A program made the position numbers and the translations under genes. The notes beneath the pieces are model-generated. The model worked only from the letters and a program-made list of their open reading frames with translations, had not been told where the DNA came from and did no database searches. From positions 12,420,471-12,484,470 of the forward strand of contig CM037869.1 in assembly GCA_021292105.1 (NCBI GenBank): a stretch of 64,000 nucleotides of DNA, in the 5' to 3' direction. Of this stretch, positions 27,067 through 38,110 are shown in pieces. How positions within the stretch are numbered: the first letter of the stretch is position 1; every line of letters begins with the position of its first letter. Source of the DNA: Anadara kagoshimensis (taxonomy: Eukaryota > Mollusca > Bivalvia > Arcoida > Arcidae).

Positions 27067-29048
27067 GTTTTCATAAATGCATAAGATACAAAATTCAAGT
27101 AATAATATCCACAATTTAAATCTTAAATGTGACCATTCTTTAGCAAGTGACTAGACACCCTTAAACCCAAACCTGCAGAGCACTTAATGCGAAATACCAG
27201 TAAATATATTCCGAGAGATAGTACATTTGACAACGGGTTAGAAAGGTTGTTTAAAAACTAAATTAGTTTCTAAGTTTTCAATTTTATAGAATCCTTCGTT
27301 ACAAAAATAACATTTTGGAAAAAAATTTAAAAATCAGATTTTGTGGTCTTCTGAAAGAAAAAAAATCATGTTATGGATAAAACATTCAATTTTGTCACAT
27401 TAAAAATAACATGCATCATTATACTTCAAAGGCATTTCTTAAAGTATTATTGGTCAATTTCTAATCACGTGGTATAAAACAATTAACAATGTTTGAAACA
27501 GCGGTCAACATGATATATTACAATGTTCACCTTTGCGCTGATACATACGGAAATACCGAGTAATCCGTAATTTTTAATTTAGACCGCTGAAACATTCTGT
27601 CCCGAATTATTTCTAGTTATAATTAAAGATTGTCAGATATAAAGGTGAACGAAAACGCCTTTTGTGTTCACCTACATGTATCGTCTCGAAAGATAATGTT
27701 TCTTAGGGAGACAATCCACCATATAACACTCAACCAATGGCACTATTTATTCATTATTTATTAATAAAACCCAAGTATTTGTGAAATTATATAACCCCCA
27801 AAAAAGTACTGGAAATGCGTTAAATCAAATCCAGTCTTGTGACCTGATGACTTTTAATCATTATGTACACCAGTTTTACAGGGAAATGAGGCTAAAAATG
27901 GGATGTCTTGTGACCTTATGGTTTTTCTAATTAACTTATTTATTTTTTGGTCGGCTCAAGTGTTCCATATACTTACATACATATAGGTTACATCATATAC
28001 ATGTAGATAAAAAAAATTAAGAAATAATAACAGTATACAAATTTGAGTATATAGACATAATACTTTACATTAATTTAGTATACAGGCCTCAGTTTCACAA
28101 TCATTTCTTAACCAAGACCTTACGTAACTTAAATCTGGCAGATGTTATTTATTTTTAAAAATTGTGGTACATGTATCATCAAATATTGTCAAATTTTGGC
28201 TTTTAATCATTATGTACAACAGTTTTATAGGGGACTGGGGCTAAAACGGAATGCTTTGGACCAGATACTAGTAACTTACAGTCAAACACTTATCCAATTA
28301 AGAATGTCTAATCCGATTTATATAAGAGATATATGTTAAATAGGTTTAGATTGTATTCATGTGATTGTAGGATTTTAAGGATAACACTTACTTTTTGCTA
28401 ATGAAATAAAACAGTTGTTATTGCATGTTACAGAGGGAAATTAGGTATGATTTGATGAAATTAACCATTTTTAAAATAGAATGAAATAGTCTAAAAATTA
28501 GTCTGAATACAACAACACGGAAATATCTGAGGCAATGAGGAGTTCAATAAGTGCTTTGTGAAATGAGCATCTGCATTAAAACCATATACGGTGCTCGCGG
28601 ATTATGGTACATCCCGTTGTAACTTCCTGTCGATATTAAACAAAGTATCGCAGGAAAAAATAAACACAAGCACACCGTTACATGTCCAAAAACACAAGTA
28701 CAACCAAGTACACTTTTGAAATTGACAAAATAGTTAAACACGTGACTTGTACCATGGAAGTAACGCCGGATGCTCCTGCAGGGTAAGCATAATCCTGGTT
28801 TGTTACTTAAATTGCACATAATTGGGTAGAAAAGGAGTATTTCTAAACAATAAATTGTTTTAACGACCATAAAACTTGTTGAGGGTTTGGTTTAACATAG
28901 GCTTGCAATATTCTCAATATGTATAGGTTTTAGCCTTATTCAGTTTATCTCAAAAGCAACAATTTAACTTCAAAAGAAAGACAGAAAAATTTAGTTTTAT
29001 AATTAGATTTAAAAAATAATTTCTGTTTCTTTACTTTCACGAAACGCA

Positions 29049-29126
<78 letters not shown>

Positions 29127-31701
29127 GATAATTTTAAAATTTGTGACAAACTTGTTGGGTTTTTCTAAATTGTACACAACAAAACAACCTCGAATCTTGC
29201 TTATTCACGTTGTCTGGCCTAATATCGCTCAGTCTTAACTCGACGTCGACATTGATTTGGCCCGTATAAATGCACATTCTTACGTCATACGTCAGTGCCC
29301 GTCACACATTTTGACATGAAAACGATCCTTATTTACTTCCAGTTTTTACTTTTTAAAATTGGATTTATGATTCAAAAAAGTAATTTCTTATTTAACGGAT
29401 GTTTGTTATAAAACTCACAATTTCTCTTGAAAAATGCATTTAAAACCATGACGTTTCAGTAAACGTGTACTTACCGTTTTACAAGTTCTGTAATACGTGT
29501 ACGAGAAGGAGACGTCACGTGAGATCACAATATTGTTGACGTAATCCATAAAATATCTATTTACACGTACGCGTTCACGTACCTGTTTTGGAAATTTAAC
29601 CTCTCTAATAATAATATAAAAATAATAATATAAGTTACTTAATTGGCGCTTACCCTTGAAAGAATGCGTCCTCACTTCAATAATAGAAGGTCACGTGTTT
29701 TACTTAATTCGCAAGTTTTCAAATTTGATATAGTGGTTTGAATAAAGGATTGGTATGCTTGTGGTTACCTGGTAAATTTGGCTGAACATTAATAACTGTC
29801 TTAGTTGAATATAATTTTTTTTCAAAAAATCTACTGACAAACTAGATAAAAAATTAAAATTAAATGTTAAATAAATATTTTAAAGGCACAGGCCATGGCA
29901 GTGTACGGACTGAACAGTCAATGAGAAAAGATAGATTCAGTTCATTAACTGTCCTATGACTCTTGACCCTCTAAATGTTAAATATAATACATGAGGCCCA
30001 ATAGGGCCCGTATGGCTCAACTGGGCCATAAACAGCACAAAAACACAAGAAATACTACATTTCAGAGGTAGTGTCAAGGTGTTTTCAAAAATTTGTAAAA
30101 TTTTATGCAAAAACAAGTAACCTATTTTTTAACCTAATTTCACGAAATGAAGAAATTCTAAGGTTAAGGTATGTAGAATCTAAATATTACATCAGTTTTT
30201 GCCTCCAATGACCGGTTCAAGAGAAGATTGTTTATGTTTAGTCTATTCTTAGTAATAGCGACAAACTTGGATATTTGATCGCAATGATTTGAACAAACGA
30301 TGGTTAGACTCTGTAAAGGACTTTCCACAGCAAATTGTGTTTTAATTGACTCAGTAGTTCCGGAGATGATTAAAGTTTCTGAAGGATGCATAGACGAACA
30401 CACGCACGCTAGGCCATGCCATAAGCCAGGTGAGTTAGTAATATAATATAATACTATTGTCTTTTTATGTGTTGGATATGGGATTATACGAACCTGATGA
30501 AAGTAACGCTTTCGGTGAATAGAATTTTGGTCAGGCCCGTAAAATCCCATATCCACCGATTAATAAAGACTAATTGTGTTATTATATGACACTTCAAAAT
30601 GACATTTAAATCAGATCTTGCTGTTATCAGCAAAATGATCGCAACTATTGCATTACTTGAGATGTTCATCAAGTCGGTAAAGCGGTTTTATTATTATTAT
30701 CTTCTTATTAGATTAACTGCACGATCTGTCAGTTTCTTTCTGTTAATAGCATCTTTTGATGCCAAAGGCGCCTCTAACCATGAGGATTTTATAGATGTAA
30801 ACAACATTTATTTTTGTGCATTGCCAAATCGTTTCAATAACGTCAGCGCATGCAAATCTTCGACGTATTTCAATTTTATCGTCATAATTTCCAAAAAATC
30901 CTCTTTTTATCGAAAACCGGTCGGCTTACTTTGAGATACTATTATCAGTGCTTAAGTGTTCGGCTAATTTACTTTTTGAAACATTTTTGACTGAATATCG
31001 CTTTATGTACCACTGAAATTGACCAATCAGAGAAAAGGAAACCCTTACTAATATAATATTACAATATATTTACAATCGCTGGTTGTTTTCTTACATAAAC
31101 GTATTGATAAAAATAACGTTTACATTTCAGTAAACTAGCATGATCTGTCAACCTGTCGTCAAGTTGATTCTGGTTTGCGATCTATTTTGTGACGTTAAAG
31201 ATACGGGTCAAATGCGTTGAAATGATGAAACAACGTCAAAGAAGGTGGTGCTAAATGACCTGAAAGGTTGAATTGTGTTATTCCATTCATGAATAAGAAT
31301 TAAAAGCCAATATTTTGTAATATTAAATAATTGTCTTTTGCAAATTCTTAGCAGAAACATCAACGATATGTATTGTAAATATAAGACACAACTTTCAATT
31401 AATTGTTGTTTAATGAATATAAACAAGATTTGGGAATTGACATATCTATCATCAATTGCTTTGCAATTTTATGAGAAGTGCATTTCCAAAATCTTGTTTA
31501 TACACCGTAAACTACAAAAAATTGAAAGTCATTTGTTAAATAACTTAATGTAATTAGACTGATATATTTTTTTTTTAATACATACAGAAATGGAACATAT
31601 TTTAGAGGAAAATTTCCTGTTGTATAGGAAATAAGCATACAAGTCTTTCCAACAGCACCATCTCCAACAACCACACATTTGATTGGTCGACTTTGAGCCA
31701 T
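20563..31701 (-). CDS. Rho/Rac-family small GTPase, complete, 5 exons
   Basis: Five exons join in phase: 31701-31586, 26704-26590, 25412-25295, 22656-22496, 20637-20563, giving 194 residues against 192 in Rac1. All introns are GT-AG. Seen: P-loop GDGAVGKT (residues 13-20), DTAGQ (60-64, preceded by Trp59), TKMD (118-121), ECSAL box, Rho insert region (about 123-145), and a C-terminal CAAX box CCLF, whose final Phe usually favours geranylgeranylation. There is almost no polybasic stretch before it. Family role: a GTP/GDP switch at membranes controlling actin and polarity. Oddity: switch I reads KYVPFLIDNG where Rac1 has EYIPTVFDNY, so Phe38 replaces the Mg- and effector-binding Thr35; Phe37 and Tyr40 equivalents are Ile and Gly. 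The phosphate-binding core is intact, so this looks like a divergent working gene rather than a pseudogene. The start is the ATG before AQSRPIK; an in-frame ATG lies 12 bases upstream. Confidence 0.9.
20700..20728. repeat. (TA)n microsatellite
   Basis: Short TA run, directly followed by an RT-family copy. Confidence 0.85.
20728..20895 (+). mobile_element. RT-family 3' end
   Basis: ACGGGAGGCGCTTACCCTTC, CTTCCCTGGTGGAAATT, and the tail TTTGGACATAGATGAGTAT. In the last GTPase intron. Confidence 0.8.
20905..21150 (+). mobile_element. RT-family 3' end with RT C-terminal peptide
   Basis: Reads [20 protein letters not shown] then a stop, followed by CAGGAGGTGCTTACCCTTCC and the tail CTTCTGGATTGTGATTCGGA. 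This copy shows the end of the RT frame most clearly. Confidence 0.85.
21590..21840 (+). repeat. Family-B interspersed repeat, partial
   Basis: The reverse strand reads [20 protein letters not shown], nearly the same peptide as the copy at 48310-48545. It lies in a GTPase intron. Confidence 0.65.
22052..22357. mobile_element. piggyBac-like MITE with TTAA target duplication
   Basis: TTAATCCTCTTGCTGCCAAA at the left pairs with TTTGGCAGCAAAAGGTTAA at the right. TTAA flanks both ends, the hallmark target of piggyBac. 306 bp, no coding. Near GTPase exon 4. Confidence 0.8.
22496..22656 (-). CDS. GTPase exon 4 (TKxD box, Rho insert, SAL box)
   Basis: Flanked by TTCGCAG and CAG|GTATGA. It carries TKMDLREN, the Rho-specific insert region, then [14 protein letters not shown]. 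The guanine-specificity motifs TKxD and SAL are intact. Confidence 0.92.
22958..23082 (-). mobile_element. RT-family 3' end, diverged
   Basis: CTAAAATCACAAACCCAAAG, ACCAGGGAAGTGACGTGGGA and GATGCTCCGGAAGAGTAA. Confidence 0.7.
23572..23885 (-). mobile_element. RT-family copy, diverged
   Basis: GATCCATGTCCAAATCACAT through ACATCATACTTATCAACAAT to GGAACAAGCTCTGCC. It has lost the middle segment with the GGAAGTGAGGCC signature. Confidence 0.7.
24890..25115 (+). repeat. Family-B interspersed repeat
   Basis: AAAACTAAGGTACACTTCCT, CCTTAGCTAAATTTGGTAAA and TAGTGCTGTAAAATTAAAAC, ending 180 bases before GTPase exon 3. Confidence 0.75.
25295..25412 (-). CDS. GTPase exon 3 ([10 protein letters not shown] to VVLVG)
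   Basis: Flanked by TTTTTTTCAG and G|GTAAGA. It encodes [21 protein letters not shown] and TPVVLVG, matching the Rac core strand and helix regions. It ends in phase 1. Confidence 0.92.
25455..25815 (-). mobile_element. RT-family copy
   Basis: CATGTCCGAATCAGAATCAA, GGCTGGGTGCTCCGGAAGG, GCAATCCTGGACACAGAAAC, CTTGATAAACCTAGGCTTGC and TTATTTGCGAGCAGCCTGTT, so it reaches RT coding sequence. It lies only about 40 bases from GTPase exon 3. Confidence 0.85.
26058..26155 (+). repeat. ~95-bp conserved interspersed element, copy 2
   Basis: TAAGAAATAATCAACATTTA through GGGCCGGAGTTCACATGCGG to ATCACGAGGTGGC. It lies in the third-base-rich AT intron between GTPase exons 2 and 3. Confidence 0.8.
26175..26300 (-). 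repeat. Family-B interspersed repeat, partial
   Basis: GCAGCACTAGACGGTCGTTT, GGAATCCAAC and GGACCAAAACATCGAAAATC. Confidence 0.65.
26590..26704 (-). CDS. GTPase exon 2 (rest of switch I, switch II)
   Basis: The acceptor TTTTCAG precedes it and CAG|GTATGT follows. It encodes the end of switch I (LIDNGNADI), then [12 protein letters not shown] and LRRLSYPQ, which match Rac [22 protein letters not shown] closely. The catalytic Gln (Rac Gln61) is kept. Confidence 0.92.
27014..27066. repeat. (CA)n(TA)n microsatellite
   Basis: CA run passing into a TA run. 27070-28670 (GTPase intron 1) holds small duplicated phrases (TTTTAATCATTATGTACA at 27850 and 28200) and nothing else recognised. Confidence 0.92.
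28680..28930 (-). mobile_element. RT-family 3' end, diverged
   Basis: ACACGTGACTTGTACCATGG, GCCGGATGCTCCTGCAGGGT and TAACATAGGCTTGCAATATT. Confidence 0.65.
29053..29126. repeat. (CT)n(TA)n microsatellite
   Basis: CT run directly followed by a TA run, in GTPase intron 1. Confidence 0.95.
29643..29765 (+). mobile_element. RT-family 3' end, diverged
   Basis: TTGGCGCTTACCCTTGAAAG, GCGTCCTCACTTCAATAATA and AAAGGATTGGTATGCTTGTG. Confidence 0.65.
29985..30440. mobile_element. Short element with GGCCCA/GGGCC start and GTGAG(C/T)TA end
   Basis: It starts ATGAGGCCCAATAGGGCCCG then TGGCTCAACTGGG, and ends CATGCCATAAGCCAGGTGAG then TTAG. The interior TTTCGGAGATGATTAAAG type is shared with the 61.5-kb end. 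In GTPase intron 1. Confidence 0.65.
31586..31701 (-). CDS. GTPase exon 1 (P-loop and first half of switch I)
   Basis: Encodes the start through YVPF and ends in phase 2 at CT|GTATGT. The alternative donor four bases on (TAT|GTATTA) would run into a stop after joining exon 2, so the first GT is preferred. The frame upstream of the ATG stays open for over 10 codons (ending [12 protein letters not shown]), so an N-terminal extension from an earlier exon is possible. Confidence 0.88.
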
Positions 31702-31961
31702 AATACCAAACATCAAATATGTCAATTTTACTTTCTTCTTGTTTGTAAACCTGTTTGAAAATTAATAATTACTAGATACAAATAAGTTAAATCTTTGTTA
31801 TTCTACTAAAAATTAAAAGCATTATGTTACTTCGTCTTATCTTTGATATCCCGCGTCTTATTGTCGATATCCTGCATCTTATCTTTGATATTGTGCGTCC
31901 TATCTTTGATATTCTGCAACTTATCAACGAATTTCTTTGTCGTTTTTATATTTGCAATATA

Positions 31962-32055
31962 GGGTTATTTAACTAATATTGTGAAATATTGTTCCGAGTT
32001 GACTCAATTTCGAGTCAACGATGGACAATATTTCACAATATCAGTTTAATAACCC
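31962..32055. mobile_element. Hairpin element, ~40-bp arms
   Basis: GGGTTATTTAACTAATATTG then TGAAATATTG is mirrored by CAATATTTCACAATATCAGT then TTAATAACCC. The centre is GAGTTGACTC ... GAGTCAAC. It lies just upstream of the GTPase ATG. Confidence 0.85.
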
Positions 32056-32499
32056 TTTTATTATATAGCAAAATAAATTTTCTTTACTTCCGTCAAGTAT
32101 TTCATCTAAAAACCATTTTGTCGGTTAATACATAAATATTACACTAGTTCGTGCAAATAAATATACGAACTACTTCAATATGACAACACAGCGATGACGT
32201 CTTCAGCCAGATAACAATAATCGTATGACGTCATAAACAACAGCGTCATGTGACACAGCCTGCAGTATGAACAAAATTATTCGGGGAAACGTCGGACTGG
32301 AGCAAAGTTAGCGTGCTAATATCGATATTTATTGCACGCTAACACCTCGGGATTTATCTTTTAATTTATCTGCGAAGAATATATAAAATTGATTATATAT
32401 TCTCTTAGTGACGAAACTTTAATTTAATCATTTAAAGGACACCCTTTATTGTCTATTTCCACAGGGGTATCGATGTTTAAGATGTAAATAAAAAGCAAA

Positions 32500-32620
32500 C
32501 ATGTAATAAAAAGGTGTTTTTTTAAGTAGTTCCATACTTTACAAATCGTCTGAAAACACATATTGCAATTTTGATATGTTGTAGATGGGCATAAACAATT
32601 CAACATGCCAAAATTTCAGG
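32500..32620 (+). repeat. Interspersed repeat shared with the right window end
   Basis: TTCCATACTTTACAAATCGT, CTGAAAACACATATTG and GATATGTTGTA then TGGGCATAAAC match 63925-64000. The rest of 32060-33600 shows no gene. Confidence 0.75.
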
Positions 32621-33604
32621 GCAGGTATTCGACTTGCTTAAGAAGTTCTGAAGCGTCACCTGGTGGCCATTTTCACGACATAAATGATCAAAGTATAACT
32701 ACTGTTATCAACAAATAAGCTTTAAGTCGAATACTACCACTGATTTTCACATATATTGCACATGAATATATAAGTTTGATTATCGGAAACAAAAATAGGG
32801 GGTTGTCAAGCTACTTTTTTCATAAAATTGCATCAAAATCTTGAAACAAGAAAAAAGTCTCATTCCTTACGTAAGAAGTTGCCAATAATGTCCTAGGATA
32901 CTATTATGAACGCAATGTTTTTCGTTTGGTTTTAACAAATAAACAAAAATACTGATTGTGAGCTATTTTGTTGTGCAAAACAAAACCAATTTTAAACATC
33001 ATATGGTCTGTTACCCATAGACATCCAAAGCAACCGTTACCCAACACAGATCAGTTAAAGTGGAAAGGGATTCGTATACATTGATAAAGCGTTCTTGGTC
33101 GCTGAATGAAACGCAAATACGAGAGTATAGTCTGCTAAAATTTGACACCGAGAAAAATTATCATACATTATTTTTATTGAAGAATCATCAGTTTGTGTCC
33201 TACTATTTGTATTTAAAATCACTGGAAAAAAACAATCATAAAGCGGCATTTAAGATACCGTCTTCAAAATTTAAACAAAGTACTCAAATCTTTCAATTAT
33301 TTAGAATAGTACTCTCAACAGTGTAGATCTACCTTATTTCCGTTATGTACAATACACATTTTCTTTTAAAAATAGTGCACAGAACTGATATTGTGAATTC
33401 TAATCTTTTTTGAATGCAGAAAATTATTCTACTGAATGATAGCATAACAGCGTTCCCGCCATAATTCTGTAGACGCCGAAGACCATACATTCGTGACGTC
33501 ATAGATAAAAAAAGATTTCAAATAAACATGTCGACCATACGCACAAAACGACGACGTCACCATGGTAAGGAACTACCTTAAGTGGCATTACTATTCATAG
33601 TTTA

Positions 33605-33735
33605 CAAAAATATATTGTTGGTACTTTGGGGTTTTTTCAACATCTTGGAATAAAGTTTTCGTTTTAGAATTTTCGTCCAAGCACTACTGATAATAAATTG
33701 TATTCCGTCTAGCGCTGTATAACTGGTGTAATGTG
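33605..33735 (+). repeat. Family-B interspersed repeat
   Basis: TTTCAACATCTTGGAATAAA, GTCCAAGCACTACTGAT and TAGCGCTGTATAACTGGTG. Directly precedes the 49-bp satellite. Confidence 0.7.
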
Positions 33736-33984
33736 TAATTATAATAAACCACAATAAAACACCAGATTTGTAGTAGCATGTTCTGATATGAGGTTTCTTG
33801 CGGAATTTTATCACAAATAGTATAATTGTTACAGTCGCAATGTCAAGGTGGTAGTTCACGTGTACAACTAAATTTACCATTTTTCAAAATTTTAAATGCG
33901 TTTTGGGCAGTCACTATGATTTTACATGAGTCGATATTTTCTTTTTGATCTATTCAATAGTCAAAGTGATGATGTCGGCGACCA

Positions 33985-35068
33985 CTATAAAATTGAAACG
34001 GACCTTCGATAGGGTATGGTCTATGGTTTATTCCTGCAAAATTAAAACGGACCTTCGATAGGGTATGGTCTATGGTTTATTCCTGAAAAATTAAAACGGA
34101 CCTTCGATAGGGCATGGTCTATGGTTTATTCCTGCAAAATTAAAACGGACCTTCGATAGGGCATGGTCTATGGTTTATTCCTGCAAAATTAAAACGGACC
34201 TTCGATAGCTATAGGGCATGGTCTATGGTTTATTCCTGCAAAATTAAAACGGACCTTCGATAGGGTATGGTCTATGGTTTATTCCTGCAAAATTAAACGG
34301 ACCTTCGATAGGGTATGGTCTATGGTTTATTCCTGCAAAATTAAAACGGACCTTCAATAGGGTATGGTCTATGGTTTATTCCTGAAAAATTAAAGCGGAC
34401 CTTCGATAGGGCATGGTCTATGGTTTATTCCTGCAAAATTAAAACGGACCTTCGATAGGGTATGGTCTATGGTTTATTCCTGCAAAATTAAAACGGACCT
34501 TCGATAGCTATAGGGCATGGTCTATGGTTTATTCCTGCAAAATTAAAACGGACCTTCGATAGGGTATGGTCTATGGTTTATTCCTGCAAAATTAAAACGG
34601 ACCTTCGATAGGGTATGGTCTATGGTTTTTCCTGCAAAATTAAAACGGACCTTCCATAGGGTATGGTCTATGGTTTATTCCTGCAAAATTAAAACGGACC
34701 TTCGATAGGGTATGGTCTATGGTTTATTCCTGCAAAATTAAAACGGACCTTCGATAGGGTATGGTCTATGGTTTAGTGCTTTAAAATTAAAACGGACCTT
34801 CGATAGGGTATGGTCTATGGTTTAGTGCTGGAAAATTAAAACGGACCTTCGATAGGGCATGGTCTATGGCTTATTCCTGCAAAATTAAAACGGACCTTCG
34901 ATAGGGTATGGTCTATGGTTTAGTGCTGGAAAATTAAAACGGACCTTCGATAGGGTATGGTCTATGGTTTAGTGCTGGAAAATTAAAACGGACCTTCGAT
35001 AGGGTATGGTCTATGGTTTAGTGCTGCAAAATTAAAACGGACCTTCGATAGGGCATGGTCTATGGTCT
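33985..35068. repeat. Satellite array, 49-bp unit, about 22 copies
   Basis: The unit begins GCAAAATTAAAACGGACCTT and continues CGATAGGGTATGGTCTATGG then TTTATTCCT. Early copies end TTTATTCCT, late copies TTTAGTGCT. A 6-base insertion (AGCTAT) occurs at about 34207 and again 300 bases later, indicating a multi-unit duplication. Confidence 0.96.
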
Positions 35069-35084
35069 ATTTTGAAATTTCTAA

Positions 35085-35265
35085 CAATAACTAGACTATT
35101 CTTAATCGTTCAAAGTGCTGCCTTAGGTGTATTTTTTAAAGTAAATATATTGGTCCTTTTAATTTCTCATTTCAACATCTTAAAAATATTTAAATTGATC
35201 GAAGCACTACTGAGGAGGGATTTTCTTCCGAACGGCCTTCTAGTGCTTCAAAATTTACAATCGAT
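35085..35265 (+). repeat. Family-B interspersed repeat
   Basis: ATTTCAACATCTTAAAAATA, GAAGCACTACTGAGGAGGG and CCTTCTAGTGCTTCAAAATT, directly following the 49-bp satellite. Confidence 0.65.
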
Positions 35266-35269
35266 TTAG

Positions 35270-36987
35270 AAATAAAAAGAATTTCTAGAAATTGAAATAT
35301 TAGTTTCCATGATACACAAATGCAGTATTAACAAAAATAATTAAATGAGTTTACAATGTATTTCTTTCTGAAAATATATAAATGTGTATGGAGTTTAAAA
35401 AAGATACATCTAAAATGTATAAATTCAATATTATCAGAAAATCTCTTCGTTAAAAGAATATAATTTTGTAGTTTTGTAAAAATAGCAACGAGTTCAGCAT
35501 AAGTCGGGTTGCAATTACCAAACAATGATATATCAGGATCATAAAAACGTTTATAGTTTGAATGTTATTATTTCTAATATGATAATACAAATAACAGTGT
35601 AATAGAAAATGTTTTCTAGTTCAATTTGATCGCATACACAATTAGGATAAACAACAAGGTTTTTATTAATCAAGTTATGACTTAACCAACTACATTTTAG
35701 CCCAAGGTTAGTGTGGTGCATTTGTCATGTGCGACTACCTACAAAAACAATTGGAATTGATATTTTCGGATTTATGAAGGATTTAAAAATAGTAAGCGAA
35801 CTATTTCTAGCTGAGACTGGAATGTTGTTTCAATCTTATTTTGGACGAAAAAATTATATAGTAAAATAAGATAAAATCTGTTTAATCTATGTGTTGGGTG
35901 TACCCCAAAATTAAATGTGCGTTATGTACATAAATGTACCCATCTATAAATATTCATTGAAAAAATTATTTCTAAACCTGTTTTCATTATTGCAACACTA
36001 GAAACAGTTCTAAAAGAAAAGGATTTCAACAAAATTTTTGGTTACCGTTTTCCGTGCCGAATCTGGATATATATGTGCCCAAAATCACGTGATTTTCTGT
36101 TTTTCGGAAGAAGGTCCAAAAGAGAACTCCGAGCACTCTACAAGCCTATTTAGCTAAATCCATAGAAAATATCCAGAGACAAAGCTACTCGGCTTTTCCG
36201 GTTTTGGAGATATTTTTAATTTAAATGAAAACAGAGTTTAAATAAAACATGTTCAAATGTTACACAATCACATTACCAAATAAATTGTCTACTCACTATT
36301 CAATGGTATCCAGTAACAAGTTGGGTCTTGCTTCAGTGTCTGTCTGGTACTGCAATTTATACTTGTATGTTCACGAGATTTTTATATTAGAACCAGTTAT
36401 AACATGTTTTATTATATGTACATTTGCATATCTAAAAGTTTGCATATAAATCACAAATATGTTTGGTTCACAGTTAATAAACGTCCAATGTCTGAAAATA
36501 GCCATTGGGACTAGGTCGTTGAGGTCCAAAGTGATCAGGTGTTCACAGAAATCATTGTTACGTGGTTGTTATTCTTTAATGAATACGTTTTCAAAACCTT
36601 GCATATTTTTAACGTTTAAGCGTGATTTCAATACGCTGGTAATTTGTTGTTTATTAGATTTATGTAGACCTCAAAAATGAGTTCTTTATAAACCTAATAA
36701 AAATATGGCCACATGTTCCTTTTTTGAAAAAAGTTCAATGCTTGTTAGACGTAAACAGCATTAAATCATATTTTAAACTTCAAAAGTTTCAAATAAAATG
36801 ACGATTTATTACAGAGGTCTACTAAGGTAACACAAATGTAATATGTAATAATGTTATTTGTATGAAGTCTAGCTAATTTGACCGAAATATGTTTATGATA
36901 AATTATTACAGTATTGAAAATTTCTACTGCCGGTAAACTACGCTATATTATCCACTGCCACCAATGCTGAGGGGATAAGTTTTTCTG

Positions 36988-37023
<36 letters not shown>

Positions 37024-37520
37024 TGTGTGTGTGTGTGTGTTCACAAATTGGTGTCCGTGTATTTAAAGGAAACTGTACATCCAATTGACCTTAAACTTTG
37101 TCAGTTGATTATTGTGGCACACATTGGTATGGGACTGCTCGACAGCCTTATAGCATATCAAAGATGGTCCTTGTTACTTTTAATAACACAAGCCTATAAA
37201 CGGACACTACAACCTTATTTATTTACCGATTTAGTTGGAATTTAAAGCATACAAAATAGAATCCTAGGTATATAGCACACATGTAACAAGTTTTCCATAA
37301 GAGTTTTAGTTTGCGTAATATTTACACAATATTAAAAAAATGTTATTTTAGCCTAATCTTTGGAAATCGTCTTCTCTAACAGCATTTGGCCAAATAAAGC
37401 ACAAATGTGTTAACGGTTTTTGCAGCAATCGACCCACTACACAGACATATTCCTCGTATGGCCTTAAGACTACGTCCTCCATGTTTTTAACTGTATGAGA
37501 CAACCGTCATATAAAATGTT
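35270..37520. other. No gene seen; CT/GT microsatellite at 36990-37040
   Basis: AT-rich sequence with a (CT)n then (GT)n run. The open frames at 36249-36680 carry no recognisable domain. Confidence 0.5.
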
Positions 37521-37524
37521 TTCT

Positions 37525-38110
37525 AGTACTTAATCGGTGATTTAGTTCAAATTCGACATAAATAAAGCGTAAATACTCATAAATACTTTAAATGGAAAGG
37601 GAATGTTTATGGCGACTTACCGATGCCACTGCGACATTTGACACTCTATTGTTACGTATACAACAAGCACGTTGTTGCGTCGACATGTTTTATACAAGCC
37701 TTCAACTTTGCATTGCCTACGTATGATATATAAATATCGATGCTTATACAACTTGTTTAGATATCAACACTTTAAATGAAAATTAGATTACATGAATATA
37801 ACTTATTCACTTACAATTGGTAAAATATAATAACTGTTTTGAAGATAAAAATCTAAAAAAAAAAAACAAAACAAAACAAAACCTCGCGCAAATATGTTTG
37901 GGATTCAAACCCGCACATAAAAAGAATACTTATAGTTCGATCACATTTTCAGTGAACAAAAAAACATGTTTTGAATGGGTGGTGTGATTCAAACTTGGAT
38001 ATCTTACTTGATATAACTTCAATAGACTTGAAATTTCTCATGTGTTATAGGAACATATTTTTTCATATCTTGTATTTCAATTTAATAAACTTTTTCGATA
38101 CAAGTATGTT
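37525..38110. repeat. Segmental duplication, right-hand partner at 39845
   Basis: TTCAAATTCGACATAAA, ATGGCGACTTACCGATG, AAATATCGATGCTTA and GAAAATTAGATTACATG recur in order at 39845-40275. It includes candidate exon B. Confidence 0.85.
37621..37686 (-). CDS. Candidate first exon, duplicated copy B
   Basis: 22 codons (MSTQQRACCIRNNRVS ... NVAVAS) ending at the same TCG|GTAAGT donor. It differs from copy A by an exact 36-base (12-codon) gap and a few substitutions. It lies inside a longer direct repeat. Unrecognised. Confidence 0.35.

Noticed and set aside
28544..28870. 108-residue minus-strand frame
   Set aside because: Runs through an RT-family 3' end, which is non-coding in this family; no domain recognised.
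30164..30556. 130-residue minus-strand frame
   Set aside because: Overlaps a mobile element with GAGGCCCA/GTGAGTTAG ends and shows no domain.
33985..35068. Possible CRISPR array (regular 49-bp periodicity)
   Set aside because: No unique spacers between repeats; eukaryotic context; it is a satellite.
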